A stretch of DNA of 64,000 bases from Lacihabitans sp. CCS-44 (GTDB lineage Bacteria > Bacteroidota > Bacteroidia > Cytophagales > Spirosomataceae), in NCBI RefSeq assembly GCF_024343735.1, contig NZ_RJUE01000066.1:62001-126000 (forward strand), in the 5' to 3' direction. A program made the position numbers and the translations under genes. The notes beneath the pieces are model-generated. The model searched no databases. It saw only the letters and a program-made list of their open reading frames with translations, and was not told the origin of the DNA. Of this stretch, positions 25,882 through 33,985 are shown piece after piece. Position 1 is the stretch's first letter, and the number at the start of each line of letters is the position of its first letter.

Positions 25882-28044
25882 ATGGAAATACTCCTTTACT
25901 TTCTCAAAGCCAATATCTTTTTGGTGGTATTTTATGCTTTCTATTTTTGTTTTTTCAAAAACGAAACCTTCCATAAAGCCAACCGATATTTTTTGGTTCT
26001 CGGGGCCATTATTGCTTTGCTTTTGCCATTTGTCAGGTCTAGCCAAATGCAAAAACCTGAAATAGTTTCGACCGAAATAAAGTCAGTTGCCTATGAATTG
26101 TATTTCCAAAGCGAAGAGGTGATTGTCAGCTCAGCTGTAGAAACCTACAGTTATTTTGACATACTGAAATACTCATACTTGTTGGGTTTGATTGTAGCTG
26201 GAATAACACTATTAGCAAGAATCACAAAAACCATATTTTGGTTAAAAACCAATAAAAAGGTCAATGGAACAGCATTTTCATTTCTGGGTAAAATATTCAT
26301 AGACAACCATTTAGAGCAGAAATCTGTGATTTTTAAACATGAAGACATACATGTAAAGCAAATGCATTTCTTGGACTTGATATTCTTTGAAATGCTTCAA
26401 ATTGTATTTTGGATTAATCCAGTGATATATTTCTACAAAAAATCAATAAGCATCATTCATGAGTTTTTGGCCGACGAAGAAGCCAGTAAAATAGCCCAAG
26501 ACAAAATAGCTTACGCAAGCCTTTTGGTAAGCAAACAGTTTAGCATTCAACCCGCTACGGTATTCACCCAACATTTTTTCAATCATTCAACGCTTAAATC
26601 TCGAATCATCATGTTATCAAAAAATCCATCTAAAAAAACCGCTTTATTGAAATATGGGTTATTAGCACCCGCTTTCTTTGTGATGTTGGCTATAAGTTCG
26701 TTTACGGTAGTGGATAACCCAAAAATGGAAAACATTTTTAACAATTTGAACAATGAAATCAACCAAAACTCTTTTAAAGATTTGGGTTTCCCTTCATCCA
26801 CAAAAGCATTTGTAAATGAAGAAGTTGGTATTTTAGAAACTGGGGAAACTATTGAGTCTGGTAATAATAATATTTTAAATTTCCTACCCGATAATGAAGT
26901 TGCTGGGGTAGAAGACTTGAGTTTTCCATCAATAGAAGTAGATACATTTCCTCAAAACAATTCGAATAAACAAATATTTACCACAGCAGAACAAAACCCT
27001 GAATTCATAGGCGGGCAAGCAGAACTTTATAAATGGCTTGCAAAAAACATAAAATATCCTCTAGAAGCCAAAAATAATAAAATTGAAGGTCGGGTTTATG
27101 TAAGATTCGTAATAGAAGCCAATGGTGAAATTGGAGAAGTTAAGGTTATGAAAGGAATCGGATACGGATGTGATGAGGAAGCCGCTAGGGTTTTACAAGC
27201 TATGCCGAATTGGAAACCCGCAATGCAAAATGGGTATCCAGTAGCGATTTATTATAATATACCGATAGTATTTAAATGGCACAAAAATGTTGTTGATGAA
27301 CACATGATGGTCATTGAACACGAAGAAGCTACGAAGAATAGAAAATTTAGTGTAGTTTCCTACCCGAGTTCCAAAAACAAATCACCGAAGTTTAAACTTG
27401 GCAATGAAAAAATAAACCCAATAATAATAATCGATAACGAAATAATAAAAGATACCAGAGGAATTGATATAAAAATGATAAATAGCGACTATTCCTCTTT
27501 CAAATTTCTGATTCCACAAAAGGCGATTCCACTTTACGGAAATCAAGCCAAAGATGGTGCAATTTTACTTGTTTCTAAAAATAAGAAATTGAGTAATATT
27601 AAGTCGAACGAAAGTATGTTGTTTCAAATAAAGAGGACAGAATCTGGCGAACATACAATAAAGACCAACAATCCGAACGAAATCGAGGCTCCCGAAAAAA
27701 GAGCCTTTCAACCTCAAAACCTCCTTCATGATGACACTAAACCAGTTGAAAAGCTTAACCTTTTGAGAAACGATAAAGAGCCAAAAGAATCTTATACCTA
27801 CGTAAAATCCAGCAATGGAATAACAACTCTCAATGGATCCAAAGCAAAACCAATGGTTTTCGTTGATGGAAAAGAACTATTCTTAGGAATGGATGGACTA
27901 AGTTCGGTTAAACCCGAGACAATAGAGTCCATGTCGGTTATAAAAGAACCTGCCAAACTACAACTCTACGGCCCAAGAGCCAAAGACGGCGTTATTTTGA
28001 TAAAAACAAAAACCAATTTCATCAAAACCGATGACAAAAAGTAA
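25882..28044 (+). CDS. M56 metallopeptidase with TonB domain and plug-like tail
   Basis: A 720-residue paralogue of the preceding protein. The membrane peptidase part has HEDIH and EFLADEEAS, then a transmembrane helix (~255-275), a TonB C-terminal domain in the middle (~375-472; NPEFIGGQAELYKWL, PNWKPAMQNGYPV) and ~250 extra residues. The tail holds two repeats of a TonB-receptor plug-like module, each with a structure like PIIIIDNEIIKDTRGIDIK...IPLYGNQAKDGAILLVSK; the second reads KPMVFVDGKEL...LQLYGPRAKDGVILIKTK. Such plug-like pieces in an M56 protein are unusual. It overlaps the next gene by 14 bp. Confidence 0.88.
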   Translation: MEILLYFLKANIFLVVFYAFYFCFFKNETFHKANRYFLVLGAIIALLLPFVRSSQMQKPEIVSTEIKSVAYELYFQSEEVIVSSAVETYSYFDILKYSYLLGLIVAGITLLARITKTIFWLKTNKKVNGTAFSFLGKIFIDNHLEQKSVIFKHEDIHVKQMHFLDLIFFEMLQIVFWINPVIYFYKKSISIIHEFLADEEASKIAQDKIAYASLLVSKQFSIQPATVFTQHFFNHSTLKSRIIMLSKNPSKKTALLKYGLLAPAFFVMLAISSFTVVDNPKMENIFNNLNNEINQNSFKDLGFPSSTKAFVNEEVGILETGETIESGNNNILNFLPDNEVAGVEDLSFPSIEVDTFPQNNSNKQIFTTAEQNPEFIGGQAELYKWLAKNIKYPLEAKNNKIEGRVYVRFVIEANGEIGEVKVMKGIGYGCDEEAARVLQAMPNWKPAMQNGYPVAIYYNIPIVFKWHKNVVDEHMMVIEHEEATKNRKFSVVSYPSSKNKSPKFKLGNEKINPIIIIDNEIIKDTRGIDIKMINSDYSSFKFLIPQKAIPLYGNQAKDGAILLVSKNKKLSNIKSNESMLFQIKRTESGEHTIKTNNPNEIEAPEKRAFQPQNLLHDDTKPVEKLNLLRNDKEPKESYTYVKSSNGITTLNGSKAKPMVFVDGKELFLGMDGLSSVKPETIESMSVIKEPAKLQLYGPRAKDGVILIKTKTNFIKTDDKK

Positions 28045-28459
28045 GTGTATTGTCTTCGGTTGTCTTTGCTTGATGGCTTCTTTTTGTTTTGGAAAGGAAC
28101 TAGCAAGAAAGAATGAAACTATAGCAGACACACTCAAAAATCCCAAAGACCACCCAAATGATATTATATTTATAGGTGTGGACAAAAGCCCCGAATATAT
28201 CGGCGGTCTAACAGAAATGTACAAATTTATATCTGAGAATATCAACGAAGCCGTAGCCACCAAAAAGGGAAGGGTCAATTTGAGATTTGTAATAGAAAAA
28301 GACGGTTCCATTGGTGATGTAGAAATCTTGCGTAGCCTATGCCCAGCCTGCGACGAAGAAGCCAAAAGAGTCATTAAACTGATGCCCAAATGGAAACCGG
28401 GACAAATCAGATACAGGAATGCACGATGCTACTATCACATGCCGATTGTGTTTAAATAA
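28031..28459 (+). CDS. Small exported TonB C-terminal-domain protein
   Basis: A 142-residue protein with a signal peptide (~1-21, FCFG) and a single TonB C-terminal-like domain (SPEYIGGLTEMYKFISENI, VNLRFVIEKDGSIGDVEI, MPKWKPGQ). It has no transmembrane anchor or peptidase domain, so it is either a freely periplasmic paralogue or a fragment of the larger design. Cys residues in SLCPACDEE form a possible pair. It is the third TonB domain in a row and overlaps the previous gene by 14 bp. Confidence 0.82.
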   Translation: MTKSKCIVFGCLCLMASFCFGKELARKNETIADTLKNPKDHPNDIIFIGVDKSPEYIGGLTEMYKFISENINEAVATKKGRVNLRFVIEKDGSIGDVEILRSLCPACDEEAKRVIKLMPKWKPGQIRYRNARCYYHMPIVFK

Positions 28460-28462
28460 AAA

Positions 28463-28500
28463 AGCAGATTGGGGGCTTTTACACCTCTAATCTGCTCTTT
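28463..28500 (+). terminator. Terminator at the end of the blaI-M56 operon
   Basis: A 13-bp stem (AGCAGATTGGGGG with CCTCTAATCTGCT, two G-T pairs), an 8-base loop, then CTTT. It lies between two converging genes and may act in both directions. Confidence 0.8.
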
Positions 28501-28516
28501 ATTAATTTCTTATAAA

Positions 28517-29095
28517 TCAACTAGACTTCTTTGTAAACTTAGTCAAAATCACAATCTGCGTGCCGTTTACTTTGCCTTCAATGTGCTCGGGATTGTCATC
28601 CACCAATCTTATATTTCTGACAGCAGTACCACGTTTAGCAGTGAAAGTAGTGCCTTTTACGTTGAGGTCTTTTGTTAAAACCACCGTGTCGCCGTCAGCC
28701 AATAAAGCTCCATTGCTGTCTTTGTGTACAGGGTCGCCCTCGCCTTCTGGCTGATCTGCACCAGCTTGAGCCCAAGCCAAAGTTTCTTCATCGAGATACA
28801 GCATATCCAACAAATCTCCCGGCCAACCTTCGCCTTTCAGTCTATCAAGCATTCTCCAAGCCAATACTTTAACGGCAGGTACTTCGCTCCACATACTGTC
28901 GTTTAAACATCTCCAAAAGTTAGCATCTGTGGCATTTTTGTCCACTATTTGCTCGATACATGTTTCGCTAATGTAAGCATAAGAATCGTTGGATTCGTCT
29001 GGAGCGTGGCTTACCTCGTAAATCTGTAAGTTGTCAGTTGCACCCGATAATTCACACACGCCACCGCTGCGTTCTATAATTTCTTTTTCGTTCAT
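28517..29095 (-). CDS. PhnA-like protein
   Basis: A 192-residue cytoplasmic protein of the PhnA family (historically called alkylphosphonate utilisation protein, true role unclear). The N-terminus (IIERSGGVCELSG) and the C-terminal PhnA domain (DSNGALLADGDTVVLTKDLNVKG, KRGTAVRNIRLVDDNPEHIEG, VILTKFTKK) are characteristic. The ATG at 29095 is preferred to an in-frame one at 29119 because the conserved domain begins there. No phosphonate genes are nearby, so a role in phosphonate use is unlikely. Confidence 0.88.
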   Translation of the reverse strand: MNEKEIIERSGGVCELSGATDNLQIYEVSHAPDESNDSYAYISETCIEQIVDKNATDANFWRCLNDSMWSEVPAVKVLAWRMLDRLKGEGWPGDLLDMLYLDEETLAWAQAGADQPEGEGDPVHKDSNGALLADGDTVVLTKDLNVKGTTFTAKRGTAVRNIRLVDDNPEHIEGKVNGTQIVILTKFTKKSS

Positions 29096-29236
29096 CTGTA
29101 TTTTTATAATGCTCCGCAATTTACACCTTTTATAATTAAGAAGAATTCTAAAAACTTAACCCACTCATGAATAGCGAATTATAAAAATTAAAGTATTAAT
29201 AAATAGAAAAAAATCCGTACTAATCCGTGCTGCTAG

Positions 29237-29254
29237 TTCCGATAGCTATCGGAA
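29237..29254. repeat. 18-bp perfect palindrome in a dispersed-repeat-like spacer
   Basis: TTCCGATAGCTATCGGAA is a perfect palindrome between the words ATCCGTACTAATCCGTG and TCATCCGTGTTCC. CCGTG words of this kind recur in the terminator at 43924. It lies between PhnA and an exonuclease gene that point the same way. Confidence 0.85.
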
Positions 29255-29286
29255 TGTCATCCGTGTTCCAATAAAAGAGCCGAAGC

Positions 29287-29793
29287 CTAATGAAACAAAG
29301 GCATTTTATGAATCAAATAAAGCTTAGCACATGCCCGAGCATCAGAAAGTGCATTGTGGTGATCCAGCGGAATATCGTATCTGGCACAACAAGCAGCAAG
29401 ATTCACCTTAAAATTGCCTTTTTTTCTAAAAATCTTTACCGTACACTCCCAACGAGATTTTATTTGAAGATCGGAGTAATTGAGTCCGTAAGACTCCATG
29501 GTGTGATACAACACATTTCGATCGAAAGATTCGTTGTGTGCCACCACCATTTTGCCTTGCATGAGGCTCTTTATTTTGGGATAAACCTCCTCAAAAGTCG
29601 GTGCTGAAAAGGTATCTTTAGCCGTAATGCCATGTACTTTGGTGTTGTGGTACATGTATTCGTTGCCCGGAGGTTGAATGAGTGTATAAAATTCCTCCAC
29701 AATTTCCTCGTTTTTGACATGAACGATTCCCACCGCACAAGCAGAATCTTTGTGCCAAGTGGCGGTCTCAAAATCTATCGCTACAAATTCCAA
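29287..29793 (-). CDS. DnaQ-like 3'-5' exonuclease
   Basis: A 168-residue DEDDh-family exonuclease. The catalytic acidic residues are D7 and E9 (AIDFETA), D91 (NESFDRNVL) and H146/D151 (HHNALSDARA). It resembles stand-alone polymerase III epsilon-like nucleases used in repair or RNA turnover. The start is a TTG at 29793, required because the DFE motif begins at residue 7 and no ATG is close. The upstream leader is formed by a dispersed repeat. Confidence 0.9.
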   Translation of the reverse strand: MEFVAIDFETATWHKDSACAVGIVHVKNEEIVEEFYTLIQPPGNEYMYHNTKVHGITAKDTFSAPTFEEVYPKIKSLMQGKMVVAHNESFDRNVLYHTMESYGLNYSDLQIKSRWECTVKIFRKKGNFKVNLAACCARYDIPLDHHNALSDARACAKLYLIHKMPLFH

Positions 29794-29810
29794 ATTTCCT
29801 ATTTATATTT

Positions 29811-29976
29811 TTTTACCGCTAAGACGCTAGGGTTCTATTTTTCAAAATCAATTCCTCGCAAAGCCGCAGAGACGCAAAGAAAAGGTTTTATTTCATTTAG
29901 CGAAGCGAAAACTCTGGGAAACTCAAAAACGCCACGTTAATCAAAAAACACTCTGAGAAACTCAGTGGTAAAAAAA
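29811..29976 (-). repeat. ACCGC...GCGGT-type dispersed repeat, full-length copy
   Basis: About 165 bp bounded by TTTTACCGCTAAGACGC at 29811 and CTCAGTGGTAAAAAAA at its far end (inverted ends), with inner words CGCAAAG and CTCTGGGAAACTC. It fills most of the 204-bp gap upstream of the exonuclease. Confidence 0.75.
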
Positions 29977-29997
29977 CACCGATACATAAAAAACAAC

Positions 29998-30237
29998 TCA
30001 GTATCTCAGCTTCTTCTCCCACTGATACGCCAGCCTACTTTTTGCCACATTCCCAGACTCCAATTCTTTGGCCAATCTTGGGTGTACATTACCACGAGAC
30101 GTCAAATGCCATTGCCCACAATCTTCACATTGATAGACCGTTACAGAGGAATTCTGTAAAAACCGAATGCGGGCTTCAATCAGAGCATCTAAAGCAAGAT
30201 TCTCAGTCAAATACGATCTTTTATTACAGTTTGGCAT
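29998..30237 (-). CDS. Small zinc-ribbon-like protein, conserved in Bacteroidota
   Basis: A 79-residue cytoplasmic protein of a type often seen in this phylum: KRSYLTENLALDALIEARIRF then VYQCEDCGQWHLTS. The Cys pair C37/C40 (CEDC) with the His of WHLTS is a probable zinc site. Function unknown. It has no neighbour on the same transcript. Confidence 0.72.
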   Translation of the reverse strand: MPNCNKRSYLTENLALDALIEARIRFLQNSSVTVYQCEDCGQWHLTSRGNVHPRLAKELESGNVAKSRLAYQWEKKLRY

Positions 30238-30520
30238 TGTTTACGGCCTTCCATTTTTGTCTTCGACTCATTTCAACTTGCTCAATGACCAACGCTCAGA
30301 CAACGAAAATATGAATATTTAATCAAAAATAAATAATTCCTTTTTGATTTCCCGATGCACTCCTGAAAACTTAATTTTGAATATGAAAATATCTGAGATT
30401 CCAAGATGATTATTTGAACTCATTTTACAAATCTAATCCTTGCTAATTTGTTTTAATCTTTTAACTTTACAACTTTAAATTCTTTGAAAAAAAACTAATT
30501 TTCACATAAACCCCACCACC

Positions 30521-30736
30521 ATGCCGCTCTGGATTATCTCATTTGCCATTTGGTTTTTCAACATTCGTAAAAAGAAATTCTATCCGCCTAGAGCCAAGTT
30601 TTATTGGGGATTGGCGGTTATGTTTTTGCCAGTTGTCGGTTGGATAGCTTTCTATTCCTACGGCAAAAAAGAACATATTTTGGAGGGTGAATTATTTGAT
30701 TATTCGGAAAATCTGCCGCTTAACGAACGGTCGTAG
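30521..30736 (+). CDS. Small membrane protein, phospholipase-D-N-like
   Basis: A 71-residue hypothetical protein with two hydrophobic segments (~1-15 and ~28-48, the latter LAVMFLPVVGWIAFYSY), the layout of the PLDc_N mini-domain found in small Bacteroidota membrane proteins. The tail is charged. The call rests on composition and hydrophobicity only, with no clear ribosome binding site. Confidence 0.5.
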   Translation: MPLWIISFAIWFFNIRKKKFYPPRAKFYWGLAVMFLPVVGWIAFYSYGKKEHILEGELFDYSENLPLNERS

Positions 30737-30827
30737 CTAATGAGAAATATCCTTATCTAGGTTTTAGCTAAATTGGAAAATAATTATTTCCTTGCATCTT
30801 TTCGTCCTAACGGTAAAAACTAAACAC

Positions 30828-31727
30828 ATGAAAAACCTTATACTATTTTTCTTCTTGTTCCTTACCACATTCGAGAATCTCGCCCAAAGTAAACCGTATG
30901 ATCGTAGTATTATACATTTTAATATTTATGGCAAAGGCGAACCCGTATTTGTGTTGAGCGGTGGCCCAGGCAACAACTGTATGCAAGAAGAGGACGTGGC
31001 GATAGAAATTGGCAAAAAATACCGAGCCATTTTACTAGAACAACGTGGTACTGGCCGCTCCATGCCAAAAACTTTGGACTCAAACAGCATCAACATGGAG
31101 GCTTACATGAAAGATATCTTGTATGTGATGGACAGTTTAAAAATCAAGAAAGCCAAATTCTATGGACACTCTTGGGGAGCAGTTTATGCCTCTGCCTTTG
31201 CTGTTTTGTACCCAGAGAAAGTAAAATTATTGGCTCTTACGGGTGTGGGTGATATCAAAATTTCGCCTGAAAATGACCAAATAAAAATAAAAAACAGATT
31301 AGCAAAACTCGACAGTTCTGAACTAGCAATATTCAACGAAATATCAAGCAAAAACTCGACTGAATGGAGCAAGGACGAACGTTATACTGTAGCTGTTTTA
31401 GGTGTAAAATACAATACCTACGACACTACCAACTTAGCGTGGAAACAACAAAAAATAATGAGAGGAGCCAATAATTATACCACCTTCACATTGCTAAGAA
31501 ACGACCAAAAAAAGCAAAATTTTGATATTTCGGCCAAGCTTGAAACCTTGGCGATGCCGATAACCATCATTACTTGTAAAGAAGATCCGCTGGCATTTCT
31601 AACGGAGGAATACAAACGCAACGCACCCAAAACCAGCATTAAATGGATAGACCACTGCGGCCATTTCCCGATGTACGAACAACCCGAGAAGTTTTATCCT
31701 TTGCTGATGGAGGCATTGAAGAGGTGA
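30828..31727 (+). CDS. Exported alpha/beta hydrolase (proline-iminopeptidase-like)
   Basis: A 299-residue hydrolase with a signal peptide (~1-20, ending ENLAQ). It has the oxyanion segment SGGPG, LLEQRGTGRS, the nucleophile elbow GHSWG (S115), the acid region TCKEDPLAF and the catalytic His in IDHCGHFPMYEQP. The GGPG and RGTGRS words resemble the S33 proline-iminopeptidase group, suggesting release of N-terminal residues or ester cleavage. The ATG at 30828 was chosen since it begins the signal peptide. Confidence 0.88.
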   Translation: MKNLILFFFLFLTTFENLAQSKPYDRSIIHFNIYGKGEPVFVLSGGPGNNCMQEEDVAIEIGKKYRAILLEQRGTGRSMPKTLDSNSINMEAYMKDILYVMDSLKIKKAKFYGHSWGAVYASAFAVLYPEKVKLLALTGVGDIKISPENDQIKIKNRLAKLDSSELAIFNEISSKNSTEWSKDERYTVAVLGVKYNTYDTTNLAWKQQKIMRGANNYTTFTLLRNDQKKQNFDISAKLETLAMPITIITCKEDPLAFLTEEYKRNAPKTSIKWIDHCGHFPMYEQPEKFYPLLMEALKR

Positions 31728-31853
31728 ACTAATTACATTGAAATAATCTCAAAACTGAATGAAGAAAACAAAAAAGAACACTCAAGTATTTAAAGAAGTC
31801 TATTTTTTACTAATTTAGTATTTATTAAAAATGAAAAACAAACACAATAACAA

Positions 31854-32054
31854 ATGAAAGACACCAAGGTAGAAACTCTGATTTTTTATTCAAAATTTAC
31901 ATTTGACAAAAACCACATCGCCAAATCATCGCAAGAGGAAATCCAAAAAAAGTTGGACGAATATTCTAAAAATGGGTACCGACTTATTTCTACAACTTCC
32001 ACCGGTTTTGGATACGCCATCTATATCCATTTGTTTTTCGAAAAGGATATTTAG
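31854..32054 (+). CDS. Small DUF4177-like protein
   Basis: A 66-residue hypothetical protein. The phrase EEIQKKLDEYSKNGYRLIST followed by a strand ending IHLFFEKD recalls the DUF4177 fold (a short helix and strands). Its codon use fits the surroundings and it has a gap of ~125 bp upstream. No neighbour shares its direction closely. Function unknown. Confidence 0.58.
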   Translation: MKDTKVETLIFYSKFTFDKNHIAKSSQEEIQKKLDEYSKNGYRLISTTSTGFGYAIYIHLFFEKDI

Positions 32055-32175
32055 ACCATTCTAAAATTTGAGTTTTTCTTTAGTTTACGACGATTTAAAT
32101 GCTTCACTTATTTAAATCAAAGTTTTTAACTCAGTTTGACAAAACCCTAAACTATTTCAATAAAGTTTAAATACT

Positions 32176-32445
32176 ATGGCTATAAACACCAACAAAAAAC
32201 TCTCGGAAATGACCGTCGAGGAGCTTTACAAAGAAGAAAAAACACTTAACGACACTTTCTTTGCTCCAAAAATATTTTATCCAACCTTAGTAATTGCAAT
32301 ACTCATAGTAGCTTTCTCAACTTATGCACTTAAAGACAATTATGTACTGTTGCTTTTGGCAATAATCCTTTTGGTGATTTATACAATCGCACGTAAATTC
32401 AATTACCGAAATCAACTGGTGAAAGAGATTAAATCTCGAATTTGA
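32176..32445 (+). CDS. Small two-helix membrane protein
   Basis: An 89-residue protein. A charged cytoplasmic N-terminus (LSEMTVEELYKEEKTLND) is followed by two transmembrane helices (~31-50 and ~56-72) and a basic tail. The pattern is common to small Bacteroidota membrane proteins of unknown function. It may be cotranscribed with the 66-residue gene 121 bp upstream. Confidence 0.65.
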   Translation: MAINTNKKLSEMTVEELYKEEKTLNDTFFAPKIFYPTLVIAILIVAFSTYALKDNYVLLLLAIILLVIYTIARKFNYRNQLVKEIKSRI

Positions 32446-32488
32446 GCGAATTTAGAAACTCAGACAAAAACTATAGGTTACTAAAAAA

Positions 32489-33148
32489 TCACTTCATTAA
32501 CTCCTTAAACATCAGCTCAGCAACAAGTTTGTTCCCAGCTTCATTAAGATGTACTCGGTCGGTGGTGAGAATACCTTGACCTTTGTTTTCAGGATTATTG
32601 GCAAGGTTGTAGGCCAAAAACTCTTTTCTCAGATCCACCAAGCCGCATTTATGTTCTTTGGCAAGGTCACGGATGATTTTTGAATATTGATTCAAGTCAC
32701 CGTCTTGTTGGTTGCTATGGTCAGTTTTTTCACCTATCGCAGCTGGAGTGGTAAGAATAAGTTTGATTCCTTGCGATTGCATTTTCTTAATCAATGCCGT
32801 ATAAAATTTCGTGAATTTATCTGCATCCGTACCTGTTCCGTAGCTGGCTTTATGCCAAACGTCGTTTACACCGACATAAATCACCACCACATCAGGTTTT
32901 TTTGAAAGAACATCGTCCTCCATTCTTAGGAAAAGATCGTACACTTTGTTTCCACCAATTCCGGCACCAATCAGCTCCGATTTGTCATTTGCTTTTGTGT
33001 ACATTTCCTTTAGCATGGTGATGTACCCACCTGGATTTACACCTGCTTGAGTTATAGAATCTCCAAAAAATATAATTTTCTTTGGCGTATCGGCTTTGAA
33101 TGCAAAAAGTAGAGAAGTTAAAAATAATCCAAATAAAAGGGTTTTCAT
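32489..33148 (-). CDS. SGNH/GDSL-type esterase or lipase, exported
   Basis: A 219-residue protein with a signal peptide (~1-19) and a GDSL-hydrolase domain. The catalytic Ser is S31 in FFGDSITQ, the Gly of block II is IGAGIGG, the Asn block is YVGVNDVW, and the catalytic Asp/His pair is in DRVHLNEAG. Such proteins cleave acetyl or acyl esters of sugars or lipids outside the cytoplasm. Its ATG overlaps the stop codon of the DUF6503-like gene by 4 bp (ATGA), so the two are translationally coupled. Confidence 0.92.
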   Translation of the reverse strand: MKTLLFGLFLTSLLFAFKADTPKKIIFFGDSITQAGVNPGGYITMLKEMYTKANDKSELIGAGIGGNKVYDLFLRMEDDVLSKKPDVVVIYVGVNDVWHKASYGTGTDADKFTKFYTALIKKMQSQGIKLILTTPAAIGEKTDHSNQQDGDLNQYSKIIRDLAKEHKCGLVDLRKEFLAYNLANNPENKGQGILTTDRVHLNEAGNKLVAELMFKELMK

Positions 33149-33891
33149 TTTATGTTTACGTTAAGGTTGATAATTTCAGATTTCAAAGGTATTTTGTTTT
33201 GTTCAAAAAGTACGTCCAAATCCTCCAGTTTAGTTTTCAAATCTTCAAAACCATAATTTTTATAGTCGCTGTATTTGATTCCATTTTGAGTTTTCTGGTT
33301 AAAAGCCTCTCGGAATCTGATACCTCCACCATCAGTTTCGTAGGAATATGCAAAGTAATCCATCGACTTGGTTTGTTTTTCTATCCAATACATAAACACG
33401 TCGTTGTGGTCTTTTCCACCGCCTTCTTCATTGAATTTTACTTTGATTTTGTAATATTCTTTGTCTTTGATTTTTGTTGTGCCGAGCAATTCCTTGTTTA
33501 CGGCTGGATCGTTCAGTGGCTTCGGTAACAAGAAAAAATAAGCAACAGAATTTACTGAATTCGTGTACTTTTTAGCCATCGAGTCTGCAACAGTAGTTTT
33601 TACTCCGTCAACATTTCTTTCAAACGAATCATTGGTTACCATATCCACGATTTTATGCCCTAAGCTATCTACTTGCATACGTGTGTATATGTATTGGCCT
33701 TTTTTATTTTCTATAGTATAGTGCATATTTCTAAAATCGAAATCTACGCAAAGGTCATCATATTTTTTACCCCCATGAAACCCAATACACTCATCCACAA
33801 TAGATTGTGCAGTGGGTTTACAAGAATAATTGATTAAAATAAAGATGGTTAAAACCGCAAATGAACTTGATTTCTTTAGAAAGTTTCTCAT
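33145..33891 (-). CDS. DUF6503-like lipoprotein
   Basis: A 248-residue exported protein of unknown function. After a hydrophobic segment ending in NYSC (lipobox-like) comes a beta-rich body with the DUF6503 features VDECIGFHGGKKYDDL, ERNVDGVKTTV, FFLLPKPLNDPAV, and a run of strands resembling a lipoprotein-carrier (LolA/LolB) fold. The ATG at 33891 is preferred to one at 33969 because the signal begins there. It is coupled to the downstream GDSL esterase by an ATGA overlap. Confidence 0.82.
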   Translation of the reverse strand: MRNFLKKSSSFAVLTIFILINYSCKPTAQSIVDECIGFHGGKKYDDLCVDFDFRNMHYTIENKKGQYIYTRMQVDSLGHKIVDMVTNDSFERNVDGVKTTVADSMAKKYTNSVNSVAYFFLLPKPLNDPAVNKELLGTTKIKDKEYYKIKVKFNEEGGGKDHNDVFMYWIEKQTKSMDYFAYSYETDGGGIRFREAFNQKTQNGIKYSDYKNYGFEDLKTKLEDLDVLFEQNKIPLKSEIINLNVNIK

Positions 33892-33905
33892 GTAATAACT
33901 AATTA

Positions 33906-33913
33906 CAAATTTA
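33906..33913 (-). promoter_or_regulatory. -7-like box for the DUF6503-like gene
   Basis: TAAATTTG on the minus strand fits TAnnTTTG and lies 14 bp before the ATG at 33891. No clear TTTG partner was seen at the -33 position. Confidence 0.4.
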
Positions 33914-33949
33914 TAAACAGAACCGAATTCGAATATAGCTTTTTTTAAA

Positions 33950-33957
33950 TATTTTTG
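33950..33957 (+). promoter_or_regulatory. -7-like box for the large dehydrogenase gene
   Basis: TATTTTTG fits TAnnTTTG and lies 28 bp before the ATG at 33986. No clear -33 TTTG was seen. Confidence 0.4.
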
Positions 33958-33985
33958 TAGAATTTTCAACCATAATTATCAAACG

